A DNA stretch of 64,000 nt, from positions 60,397,985 through 60,461,984 of the forward strand of contig NC_086248.1 in the NCBI RefSeq assembly GCF_021018805.1. Reading direction: 5' to 3'. Shown here in pieces: positions 37,501 through 48,800 of this stretch (positions are counted from its first letter, which is position 1; every line of letters starts with the position of its first letter). Origin of the DNA: Prinia subflava. Taxonomy: Eukaryota > Chordata > Aves > Passeriformes > Cisticolidae. A model generated the notes under the pieces. That model was not told the DNA's origin and made no database searches. It saw only the letters and a list, made by a program, of their open reading frames with translations. The position numbers and the translations under genes were made by a program.

Positions 37501-38002
37501 AGAAACAAGACTTTTCACTTCCTTGCAAGGCAATTTTCCTTTTAGGGTTGTATCCTCTCAAGATATAAACAACAACCTGCAAACCCGAGGCAGATGAAAA
37601 GATTATTATCTACTTTGTGAATCCAAATCTGGGGCATCTTTGAGGAGAAAAACCTCTCAGGATTTCAAAGTGTGAATGCAGCATTGCCGGTGTTGTGACC
37701 TCTAGGTCCTTAGAAAATGCTAATAATGGAAGTGTGAGCTATTTAAATGAATAAAACTATCGGTGATAACTTGAGTCTTCATTGTTAGATAAACCATTGC
37801 TGGTAACTTCAGCAGAAAGCACACAGGGGGTTATTAAGCTTATTGGATGCACTGAAAGACACTGTGGGGGGATGGCAAATATGCCTTCATCAAGATGGTC
37901 TCAGGGGAAAGGGCTGTCAGGATGACTGATAGAAAAAGACATTTTCCCATCTTTCATTAAATTAATAAAATTCTCCTTTAGAATTTTCAAACAAAAGCAA
38001 TA
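34575..38002. other. Unique noncoding sequence
   Basis: AT-rich and without recognisable genes; even short open frames are sparse between about 34600 and 36950. No repeat family is recognised. Confidence 0.6.
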
Positions 38003-38803
38003 TCATAGAATATGCTGAGTTAGAAGGGGATCATCAGGAGCATCAAGTTCAGCTCCTGGATTTGAGTAGGACATCCCAAAAGTCACACCATTGTGGAGAG
38101 CATTGTCCAAACACTTCTTGAACTCACACAGGCTTGGTGCTGTGACCACTTCCCTGGGGAGCCTGTTCCAGTGCCCAGCCACCCTCTGGGTGAAGAATCT
38201 TTTTCTGATATCCAACTTAAACTTCCTCTGATTCAGCTTCAGGCCATTCCCTTGGGTCCTGTCACTGGTCATGACAGTGAAGGGATGGGTAACTGCCCCT
38301 CCGCTCCCCCTCGTGAGGAAGCTGTAGACAGAACTGAGGTCTCGCCTCAGTCTCCTCCAGGCTGAATAAGCCAAGTGACCTCAGCCACATCTCATACAGC
38401 TTCCTCCAAGGCCCTTCACTGACTTTGTTGCTCTCCTTTGGATGCTCTCTAATAACTTAATATATTTTATATATTGTGGTTCCCAAAATTGCCCCCAGCA
38501 CTGGAGGTGAGGCCACCCCAGCTCAGAGGGGACAATCCCCTCCCTTGCCCAGCTGGCCATGTTGTGCCCAATGCCCCCAGGACAGGGCTGGCCCTCCTGG
38601 CTGCCAGGGCACTGATGGCTCATGTTCAACTTGCCTTGGACCAGGATGCCCAGGTTCTTTTCCACGGCTCTGCTTTCCAGCATCTCACTCCCCAGTCTGT
38701 ATGCACAACCAGGGTTGTTCCATCCCAGGTGCAGAATTCAGCACTTGCTCTTGTTAAACTTCATGTGATTGGTGATTTCCCAACCCTCTAATTTGTTGAG
38801 GTC
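38003..38803 (-). mobile_element. CR1 LINE fragment, minus strand, 5'-truncated
   Basis: Reading the minus strand from 38803 to 38003, the element starts near AAGACCTCAACAAATTAGAG in the reverse-transcriptase region. It passes the AGCACTGGAGGTGAGGCC region (here in plus-strand form at about 38498-38515) and the C-terminal coding tail, and ends at the CR1-type TATTCTATGATA end (38003-38015). The order matches the copy at 7965-9066, but this one begins further downstream. The frame is broken in the upstream part by substitutions and small indels, and open over the last 120 codons. It is a dead insertion. Confidence 0.9.
38090..38374 (-). pseudogene. CR1 ORF2 C-terminal remnant
   Basis: The minus-strand frame from 38374 reads a degraded CR1 tail: [57 protein letters not shown] and FKKCLDNAL. 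The same blocks in the same order occur in the other CR1 copy of this window. Beyond about 38090 the frame enters the 3' untranslated tail. Confidence 0.85.
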
Positions 38804-40724
38804 TTAATTTTGACTGGGCTGCTCACATTACAAAAATGCCTCTGATGCTGATGGTCAGGGCAAGGTGCAATCAGCCCCATGCCCTGCTGTGGTGTGGCAC
38901 CGGCTGGGCTGCACGTGGAGAGAAAACTATGTCAGCAGGGCACCATGCAGCTCCAAGGGCACTGCCACATAACCCCAAACCACAGCTGGCATCACCTCTG
39001 GAACTGTCCTAATGAGTGAGCAATGCTTTGCAAAGGACCTTCTCCAGCAACTGAAAATGAAATAACAGGAACTCTGTCTCTCAGAAAACCAAGTGTAGGT
39101 AATGCTTGCTCTCATTCTCCAGCTATTTAGCACAGAAATAGTTTAAATACCTTGCTGCTGGGTTTCTCTCACATTTTTAAGTGGTAATAACTTTTAATAG
39201 ATATCTTGGAACAATAAATAACCATTAAAATATGTGCATTTAAATGAATAAAAAAATCACACAGTGATTTATATAGCAAAATATATCTAGATTTTTTTTA
39301 AATAAAATAATGGTTTGAGAAACTTTGATCCTTCAAACAAATATCCACTTAGAGTCAGACAAACATCACTTACTTCTGTAGTAATGCAATTTATGAGTAG
39401 ACCCATGCCCACACTGAAGTACTTATGAGACTGGGAGTTAAGTCTCAGTTAAAAAAAGAAGTTAAAAAGAATCTGAAATGACTGTAACCAGAAGAGTTCA
39501 TATGTATTGCATCCTGTGGAATAAACATCCCTGTCTCAAGCTGCACTGCAGAAAGCTGTGCTGGGCAGATGGCAAGGGGGCTGGAACATAATTCCTCCCA
39601 ACATCACCCACACACATTGCCTGGTAAAACAACAATGTCCTGGCTACTTCCACTTCAGATGGATGTGATCACCCGGTGGAAATGTCAGCAACTTTGCCCC
39701 TTAAAAGATCTAGCTGCATATGGGTAGATATTTTGACAGGAAGTCAAAATAGGTCTACTTCCACTAAGAAAGTAAACACTAGGAAACAAAATCCTCTCTT
39801 GCGTTGCTGCTCTGCTTTGCCTGGCTTATTTCTCTCCTGTTCTCAGTTCTGTCTGCTTTGGCTTGGTCTGTCTCCTCTCAGGGCAGGGAGACCAGGAGGT
39901 TTTCTCCTCTGGAGCAGGGGAGATTGCTCTGATATGTCAGCTCACCCAATGCCCTTCACATTGCCATAACGTCAGTCACTTCTGCATGTTTGTCACTAAA
40001 CCTGTATGGACGGTCAAAATGTTTTGCAGTTTATGTAAAAGTATAAAAGTATTACCTATTCATGACAGGTCATCTAAAAAATAAATTAGCCAGAGCAACT
40101 CTATGCAATATCAATATATATCAGACAACAAAAAAAAGTGAAAATATAAAATTCATCAGATTTGTACCTGAATGTAGATAAACAGTATAAACTCTCAGAC
40201 TCAGCAGCCAGAAAAGACATAATCAAGGGAAATTATTTTCCTTGTGGATTGTCACACATTTTTCTGACCTGTCAAATATCAAATACCTGCTGTTTTCTGA
40301 TAAGTAGCAAATACACATCCTGATAGGAAGTGATGTTAAAATCTCTATTACTTTGCAATGATCTGTGTATAATACGACTTTGTCTCCCAGACCAGAAGAT
40401 TTGCTCCCATATCAAGATGGAAACATAGTGATTCACAACTACCCAGCCCAATTTGGACATGGATATTATATAGGTATCTCAGGATTTTGGTAGTTTTCAG
40501 AGCAGACTTTATACAAACTAGTAAAATGCAAAGTATAGTTAACTTCCCTTCCCAATAACAAGGTTCTAAAATGCAAATAATCATAAATATGGATATAAAT
40601 AAGTGACTACTGCCAAACAACCAGATAGCTTGGCTCACAGGTCAGGCTGGTTCCAGTGTACCATCCCAGTCTGCCTTCATGGAGCGAGCCCTATGTAGCA
40701 CCCATTCAAAGCTTCCCACGTCTG
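38804..40724. other. Unique noncoding sequence
   Basis: No gene recognised. AT-rich near 39180-39310. A moderately GC-rich stretch near 39540-39960 carries a chance frame of about 97 codons. Confidence 0.55.
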
Positions 40725-40815
40725 TCTGAGCATTCAGTTGCCAATTAAATATTCATTTGCAAATTAAATGATGGCTTGAAATATTGGAGCTAATCTAATT
40801 CACTCCACCTGAGGA
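40725..40815. promoter_or_regulatory. Candidate enhancer-like core with octamer palindrome
   Basis: A compact cluster: GCCAATTAAATATTC, the palindrome ATTTGCAAAT (40755-40764), AAATTAAATGATGG and GAGCTAATCTAATTC. Octamer (POU) and homeodomain-type words lie within 90 bases. Conservation is untested. Confidence 0.25.
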
Positions 40816-43330
40816 CTGTGCACACAAACTGCCTGGAAAACCAGGGAGGAATAAAAATAACAGGAAACCCAGGTCAGAGATCATGAATGTGGATGGAGGC
40901 AGGGGGAAAGACTATGGTGTCAGCAACCACACAGAAACCTGGATGTCTTGCCTCTGATGCTTTTTATCTGAGACCTCAAGATTAAGTCTATAGTCCAGTG
41001 TTTACGTAAATGGTGCTACAGGCATGCTGTGGGTTCAACTGTGTTAACCAGGGATAGGCATTTGGTGCCATCTGGGACGACATGCAGTATGAGGACTCCA
41101 GCAGGGAGTCCAGAAGAACAGGGATCTCTTATAGGTGAGTCTGTGGCTACTCTCTGTGGAGGGCTCAAGTACCCAGAGCATCTCAGGCCACTTGGACTCC
41201 AGATTGCAAGAAGAGTAGTTACCTCTCAGCCTGAATCCTCCCTACACCTGCCTGCCTGTGTGCCTTAAGACCAGAAGCACTATCCTACTGCCTACACCAC
41301 CTTTGGTGGGAGGAATACTAAACCATTCACTGTAGAACTAATAAAGAATGAAAGCCCTATCACTTTAAGTTGTATGTGTTGGCAAAAAACACCATCCAGT
41401 TATGAGAACTAGTAAGCTGAGTGTCGTCCTTCCCACTTGGGATTGCATTTGAGGAAGAAATAGAGAAGGTGGAAGAAAGTTCGAGGTCTTCTACCTTTGG
41501 GGAGATAGGGGTTTGTAACCAGGATACCATTTCTTAAAATATATCTATTTAACTGAGAGAATATGAATAGATGAACTTGCAGAATAAAACCTAGTTCAGC
41601 TCATGTCCTACTTATTGTAAGGATATTAAGGACACAATCCTTTGTCTCTAGTAACCAGATATAATCAATAATTTCTTTTGCTTAGAGATTTTTACATTGT
41701 TTGAGGACAGAAGAGAGATATAGACCCTCACTAGGATTTCTATGCTCCTCAAAGTCTTGGATATCTGAGACATCCACACAGACCTGGCAGATGTGACACA
41801 CAGACTATGAAAGATCGGTAAATTAAGACAACATTGGTGGTTAAATCCTGGTTGCACTGCTTTCAGCAGCAACTCTCACTGACTGCTGGTTAGAGTTTCA
41901 CCAAAAGAGCTTTAAATTAACACAATTAGCATGGTTAAGAGCTCTCTCATTTACTCAACTAGGAACAATTTCTGTCATCCTTTTTCCTTTTAAGAGTAAA
42001 TTTACGTATCATTTGCCTGATTTTTCCTGAATCTTTCAGCAAGGATTCCAAGACAGAAATCACAGCCAAAGGATCAAACATTCCCATCACTCCACTGATT
42101 CTCTGGAAACTCTGCAGGGGAGAGAAGGTAACGTGAGGCGAAGGGTCTTGTGTTTTCACCATCTCTCAAGACCTGCCAAATTGTTCTGTGTATGCATGTA
42201 TATAAACTCACATGGTGGTTTATACCATACACAGTCCAGCAAGCATTTTGAGCAGGATGTTTTGCTAAGCAGGGATTCCAACATGTTTTAAGCCTGCAAT
42301 AGAAGAAAGGATGGACAATCAGTAAGGGAAAAATTCTATCAAATACTTTTCTCTATCTAAGAACCTCTCTGGATAAATAAAACTTCATTTCTGGATGTGG
42401 AAGTGAGAGAGGCTGGAAACTATGTATTAGAAGCAGACACTGCATAGATGTTCTCATCGGGTGGCAGGAAAAAAGCTACTCCATGAATCACCTGGTGGGG
42501 GCTTTCGTTCAGTTTTCATTAGGATTTCTAAGGAAATTCATTCAATGGGGAAAATGAGGAACAATGATGCTCAGAATTAAGTACACAAAGAAAGCAAATG
42601 TATTTTCAAAAGCACAGATGAAGCAATGAATGCAAGCATGCAGAAGGGGTTGTGCAGCTTCGATGGACCACAGTATCCAGATTCAGTTGTTCCTCACTTC
42701 CATGAGGATTTCAGGGGGATATTATGCTCATAAACATATCCCAAACAACACAACCACTCTCATTCTCCTGTCCCTCTCCTTCTAGTCAAATACCTCCAGT
42801 TTCCTATGATGCTCTTTCTTTCCAGTTTTGTTCAACAGAGAATGACCTATGTAGCCAACAATAAAGTCAGATGGAGATAAAACTTACTGTTAATGATGTG
42901 GAGGCCAAATTATTATTTAACTTTTAAATATGAACAATACTTGGCTCCAAATCTCATTTAATCTTCATGAATATCAATTATATTTTGTCATTTCTAGACC
43001 TGTGAAAATTTCATTTCTCCAAATGAGCTCAATAACTAACCCTCAGCCACTTTAAAAAAATGTTCTATTCTCAGATTTTTTTCAATATGGATTATGAAAA
43101 CATTAGTTCAACAGAATTTATATGGCCTATTTGACATTCTTTTCCCTTTAGTTGGATTTGAGATGATATTCAAAGCCGGGGCTCTTTCCAAATCCTAAAA
43201 TATTTGTTCTCTGAATAAATGACCATATGTGTGAAAAGATCAGACATGAGCACATCTTTTATATAGCAACTGTTCGTTTACGATGTAAACCAACAGTCTT
43301 GCATTATACCATTATTATTTTTTTCACAGT
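40816..43330. other. Unique noncoding sequence
   Basis: No supported gene, RNA or repeat. Open frames are at most about 79 codons. Confidence 0.55.
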
Positions 43331-44362
43331 GTGCACTTCATTGCTGTGGATGAGACCGCAATGTTTCCGTGCAAACATACCCCTAACAAAATAATGCAAA
43401 GATTTCTAAAGTTTGCACATTCACCACCAAACATTCAGGAATGGGAACCGTGGAAAACCATGAGCAGTGTCTTTGAGGGGGAGCTTACCTCTTGGAGGAG
43501 GTGCTCCATAGGAAACTCCTTATCAGCCAGGTTCCGTTTTCAAGGTGTATGGAGCAAAAGGCTGCTTTGGGGTGCCTGTATTCCTGCTTAAAGGCTGGCA
43601 CAAAGCCTGACGATGGTGGTAGACAAGAAGACCTGCAGCATAAGGATTACACTCTGCCCTGGTTCAGCCTCTGGCCCCAACAAAAGCACCAAAGGACCTA
43701 CAGCCCTAACAAACAGGGCAGGTCTCAGTTCCCACCACTCCTCCCTGCCTTGCTTTGAGCAGTAAAAGAAATTGCCATCAAGCGCCGTACAGTAGCACCA
43801 GTCTCTGCAGTCTCGGTCCTTGCCGTTTCCTGGCCCTGGGTTTGTTACCTGACGTTTGACTAGGATCTACTTCCCAGTGCAACTGTAGAGCTGAGTTCCC
43901 AGCCTCAAGTCCTGACACACACAGCCTGTTTGTAGGACTTTGCAGTGGCCCCAGCTGGTGCAGGGAGGCGATGACTGTTTTTTTCCATCCATGGTCTGCA
44001 TGAGCAGCTCTGAGCGAACAGCCTGTGCAGCAGCTGTGCAGCCTGGGCCATCTCATGGGATGGGTTTTAATTTCCCCTGTTCCTCTTCATTCCACCCTCT
44101 TGGGTTTTACGTGGGTGGAGTTTTAGTTCAGCCTAAAAGTCTAAATCTGTTGCCTGAGAAAGGGGTGCAATCTGAGCCCTTTCCTGTACTACGTGTTCAA
44201 GCTGCTGACCGCAAACACAATAGGTTTCACAGTGCTAAGGGCCACCTGTTGAAACTGTTCAAAGGCACCCCCGCCCATCTGCATTCCCCACCGCCTGTTT
44301 TCCTGCCTGTGACTCAAGCGTCTCTCGCCCAGTGTGTCGGGCTGCAATCATTGCAGCGCTGA
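43331..44362. other. CpG-enriched noncoding block
   Basis: I count 22 CpG dinucleotides in about 1.07 kb (43321-44400), clearly more than in the neighbouring AT-rich kilobases, ending directly against the enhancer-like stretch at 44365. Overlapping frames of 86-140 codons exist on both strands, but none has a recognisable domain. It is not dense enough to call a classical CpG island. It could be a hypomethylated regulatory region or an old unrecognised insertion. Confidence 0.4.
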
Positions 44363-44364
44363 AC

Positions 44365-44950
44365 CGATTCAGCATCTTGAAAAGCTAATTAACTTCATAA
44401 AAAATTCATATAGGCATGCAAATACTGTGGCCCAGATAAATAATTAACTGAACTCTTCCACACCAGCGCCAGCATGCTCCAAGGCTGCCCTCTCTTGCCA
44501 GGCCTGCTCAACAATTATTCAAGACATGCGTTTGATGATTTTCTTCAAGGTGTACACCCCACGCGGCAGCTTAATAAACAACATACATTGCACAGTCAAC
44601 ATTGATTTACACATCTTCTGAAGAGATGATGCATGAAATGATCAGAAAAGTCAATAATGCAAGCAAAATGTATGGGCTTGAGATAAGTAACAGAAAACAA
44701 AATCAATGCCTTCCAGCTATTATCATCATGAAGTAGAGTTCATAATAGATAACATTAAGTTTGAACAAGTTGCATCATTCTAATACCTGCAATCAGCTGT
44801 CACTTCTGACAATAATTGCCAGAATGGTATTCGTACACGTATATGCTGGTTCTACTTCTGGTGCTAAATGCATTTAGCTGAACAATCAGGGCGAACAATC
44901 TGACGAGAAGATATTTTATTATTCTGACATTAAAAAAAAGAGCAGACTGC
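44365..44950. promoter_or_regulatory. Candidate conserved noncoding element, homeodomain and octamer rich
   Basis: This is the most enhancer-like stretch in the window. It holds GCTAATTAAC (44384-44393), the octamer ATGCAAAT (44416-44423), GATAAATAATTAACTG (44435-44450), AACAATTATTCAAG, CTTAATAAACAAC, CAACATTGATTTACAC, ATAATGCAAGC, GACAATAATTGCC and TAAATGCATTTAGC. Open frames are absent and no repeat is recognised. The dense SOX/POU/homeodomain vocabulary over nearly 600 bp is characteristic of deeply conserved vertebrate enhancers. That identity is inferred, not shown. Confidence 0.35.
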
Positions 44951-45539
44951 AGAGACCATTAATCATGACCTGTATTGCCATGTACATACAAATATTCCAC
45001 TGAAGAAAGCCAAAAGCTCGCTACAGGCTTTCTGGAATAAGAAAGAAGGAGGAAGACGACCTGGAGGAAGACAATCTGGTGGAAGGGATCAGCCTATCAC
45101 TAGCTCTGAGGGGTAAAATTCAGCAGAAAGAGGCAGGTGACGTTATCAGAGCACCTGAGCAACAATGACTCAATCACACAGCACAGGCAGCAATACACCT
45201 CAGCTTTTTATCAAGGGCTTTACATTGGCTTTATCATATGGTTTTATATCAGGCATTTCTGATAGCCTCAGGATGCAATCAATATGAAAGCAACAAAAGA
45301 GAAAGCTCTGATCACTGAGGGCTTGTCAACACAGGAAGCTATTGTGACACGTGGGAAGGTGTGATCACAGAGTGCAATGGCTCTGGTCCTTTTGGAAACT
45401 GATCGTCTGACAGGCAGTGAAGGAAACTCACACAAGGCTGTCTGAAGGTGGAAGACATTTCTACATGGAGAGCTGGAGTTAAACATCTATGGCAGAGTAG
45501 CCCTCAAACCTCCCTTTGAACACGTTTCTTGCAGTGTTT
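44951..45539. other. Unique noncoding sequence between two enhancer-like stretches
   Basis: No gene. A purine-rich micro-duplication (GGAGGAAGACGACCTGGAGGAAGACAAT-like) lies at about 45048-45076. Confidence 0.5.
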
Positions 45540-45840
45540 CAGTGCGTATAACCTATGCCACTAAGTAAAACCAGGAAGAGCTGCCGTCAGCACGCAAGAG
45601 AGGGTGCCAAACATGGCTTGAGCTATTTGTGGAAACAATCGCCCTGTCTGCTGCACAGAGCGCTTGCAATGACAGAGTCGTTTCCCTCCAGCCAGGAGCA
45701 GGAATTTGACTTAATGCATTCACGATACAGATTCGACCAATTAATAATTATTCAATGGCAAATAAAATTCATTGGCAGTCTAAATCCAGCTCCTCACAGA
45801 GCAATAAAATGCTCACAAAACCACAACAAACAATGATTGT
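45540..45840. promoter_or_regulatory. Candidate conserved noncoding element
   Basis: The stretch contains several CpGs within otherwise AT-rich DNA, TTGACTTAATGCATTC, CCAATTAATAATTATTC (about 45738-45754), GGCAAATAAAATTCATTGG and AACAAACAATGATTG. A frame of 93 codons spans it but looks like chance. The motif vocabulary matches the block at 44365-44950 about 600 bp away, so they may form one regulatory cluster. Confidence 0.3.
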
Positions 45841-48800
45841 GCCCTTTTGAGAGCAGCAGAGATGCAGAGAGGGAGATGGGTTCTTCCTCCTTCCTACAAA
45901 GCAGGAGCAGATGTAGAGCCTCACCAGGAGGTGGTGGTGTGGGGAGTCCATCAATGTAACCATAACTATATTTCTGTTCCGTACACTGGGGGGGAAAAAA
46001 GGAGAATAAGGATGATGAGGTGATGATAAGGGAGGGGAAACTGCATCCTGAGTTGCAGTGTCACAGCTGAATGACTATCCCAACAAATTAATTTTGCAAT
46101 GCTTTTGATTTGACCCACCGATGAGAAGATGGTTTCGGCTGAGTTCTGTTTTCAGGGGCTCATTCATCTCCTGAAACTAAAAGCCAAGCTCATAAAGCAC
46201 AAACCCACACAAGCTAAAACCAATCAGTAGCTTCCCCGAATCCCTGCAAAGCCAAACCATTCAGTGCCATGCTGCTCTGCCAATAATAGTAACAAGTAAC
46301 ACTATACTCAGGCTGTAATTTTTCATATCCACTGCGCTGTTGTCATATGATTTACTGTGCTAGCACTGTGAGCCATTGCCCAAGCCCTGTCTCTGCACTC
46401 CTCCTGATTTACTTAAATCTTTTTACTTTTATCAGCCACAGGGAATGGGGACACTTACATGTAACAACTGACAATTTGAACAGAAAATACAGAGAAAAGC
46501 TGTGTAAAGCAAGTGGTTGAGATTATAGCTGTTGACTTCTAATATTATTTGACAGATGAGACTGCTGCAATTATCCTCTGCTCATGGGTTCCATTACGGG
46601 AACAAGAAGCACACAAAATAAGGGCAATTTCCCAAACAATATATAGGTCCACTTAACTTTGTCAAGAGCCATTTCTGCAAGGGAAATCCTCCATGGTTAA
46701 AGATACAAGGGTAAGTTGGCAACTTCACATGAACATTTAGTGCATTCCACATTAACTGCATTTTCAGTTCTTCTTTTCCTGCTCTCTTTGAACCAAATAG
46801 GATATTATTTCTAAAGGTATTTGTTTGAAGAATAACATTGTGCTTACTGCTGTTCCCTCTCTCAAGAGTGCTTTTTCCTTTTTTGTTTTGTTTTGGTTGG
46901 TTTTTTTTAAAGAAGGTGTTTCAGAAAGTTTGCAGCTCACAAGATCACTCTGGATTTTTGCTGAGTCCTGCATCCACTCTCATCATCCCGTCTCTGTGCC
47001 TCACTATCTCCCTGTACCAAGAGGGAACGCACCAACCCCACACAAAGGTTCCTACTGTTTCCTTCTACATCCCTCTTTCTTTGAATGCTCTGCTCCAGAG
47101 AGGCATCCTGAGTCCCGCACACCACCCTGCAGACCCCACCATCCCCCTGGCCCACCCCAGACCACTGCCACACTCCCTCTCTGCCCCACTGGGACCACTC
47201 CCAGCCAGCACAGCCAGTGCAGATGAATGCTGGGGATCGGGGGGGGAGGCAAACAACATGGCCAAGTGGTTCCTCAAGAGCAAAAAATTATCATTTTGGG
47301 GATGAGGAATCTCTCATACAGACCACTCTGCAGGTCCAAAAGCAAGCTCGTAGTACCCAACCCAGAAACGCCAGTACACAAGCAGATCTCAGAGGAAGGG
47401 TGAGATCTCAGGTTCCAGATTTCCCTAAAGCAAATACACAGCAAGAGCAATTGTCCTCTGAAGTCTTCCTGTGGCAAGTCCAACCACTGTATCTACACAG
47501 TGGAGTGTAAAAAAAAAGGAACATAAGTCCTGCTTTAAGTTCAAATCTTAATACAACCTTGGCAACAGAGCCACTACTGGCATATCCATAATATATTTTT
47601 GAGGTTGCCCCATCACTTTGACTTGTGGAGCTGTTTATAGATCAAAGGGAGTTTCATTCTCTGGGAGGAAAAATAAAAGGAATGAATTTTCTGAAAGCAA
47701 AGGTGAAAAAGAAATGAGAATGAAAATAAAGGGAATAACCTGTGGCCTAGGCAGTAGTTATTAATTCTTCTCTCCAGAGCAATCTGTGCTGAACCACAGT
47801 GGAGTGAATATTTTTCAGCAGCCTTCCCCAACTTTCACACATACTTCAATATCTTCTCTAGATGTGCCTAGGACCTAGTGCTGCAGACCCTGATGGGAGA
47901 CACACCACCGGGAATCACCGCAAAAACTTTTCAGGCTAACCTCAAGTTCCTGATTCCCTTCCTTGGAGGCTGAAGGTGTTCATCAGTCTGGGGGAGATTT
48001 TTTTTTTTGTCCTATCCTATGTCATTCAGAAAGCTCTCATCCAGGAAATAGGCCTTGCTTTTCCTGAAGTATTACTAACCACTTTGTTTCCATGCTAGCT
48101 TGTGGCAGTGAGTTTCATGGCTCAGTCAAGAGCAGAGTCTCAGGTGACATGAGGAAAAACACAGCTTGGCCACTGACAGTAGGACAAAGTTTCTCTCCAT
48201 GTCCAACAGCATGACCACCCAAGGAAGAGACCTGGTAAGGGGGGAAAGCCATCACTTTCCAAGTCTACTCTGGAGGAAGGCTCTGACCCACCTGCCCTCA
48301 CCAAAACAAATACCCTGGCTTAAACTAAGACATCTCATCCAGACTTCAGGTTGTACATGTCCTTAGATGTCTGGGAATACGGACAGAGTAGCTTATTACA
48401 CATTTCTGTGAGGTAAATAATATTTACGTCAATACTACAGAAGAGAAAATTAATCTCAGGATTCAATACAAAAGAAAAGACAGGCTGAGAACATTCAAAT
48501 GTCAAACTCACAGACCCCAATGTCCTCCAAATTATACCATTTTCCTGTTAGAATTACTAACTAATGACATCCAGAATGTGAGGAACAAAATATGTGTTAT
48601 TTGTATTTCCTTGTCTTTTACCTTCCTCCCTTCACCACCCCACTAGGCTTTTCCAAGAGGCGAGCTGGCTCTTTCCTGGAAAGTGACCTTTGCTGGAGGG
48701 CAGGCAGATGGCAGCAGCCACAGACAAGCCCAGTTCTCCTCCTTGACCAAGTGTCACTCAAAAGCCTTGAAGATCTCTGTGCTGGAGACCCCAGGTCTCC

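Noticed and set aside
43940..44362. 140-codon plus-strand open frame in the CpG-enriched block.
   Set aside because: No domain, no splice or promoter context, and a competing minus-strand frame overlaps it. Higher GC lowers stop frequency and explains the length.
46764..47510. Cluster of overlapping frames (up to 155 codons) on both strands near 47 kb.
   Set aside because: Several frames on both strands are open at once in a proline-rich GC pocket. No domain or consistent frame preference.
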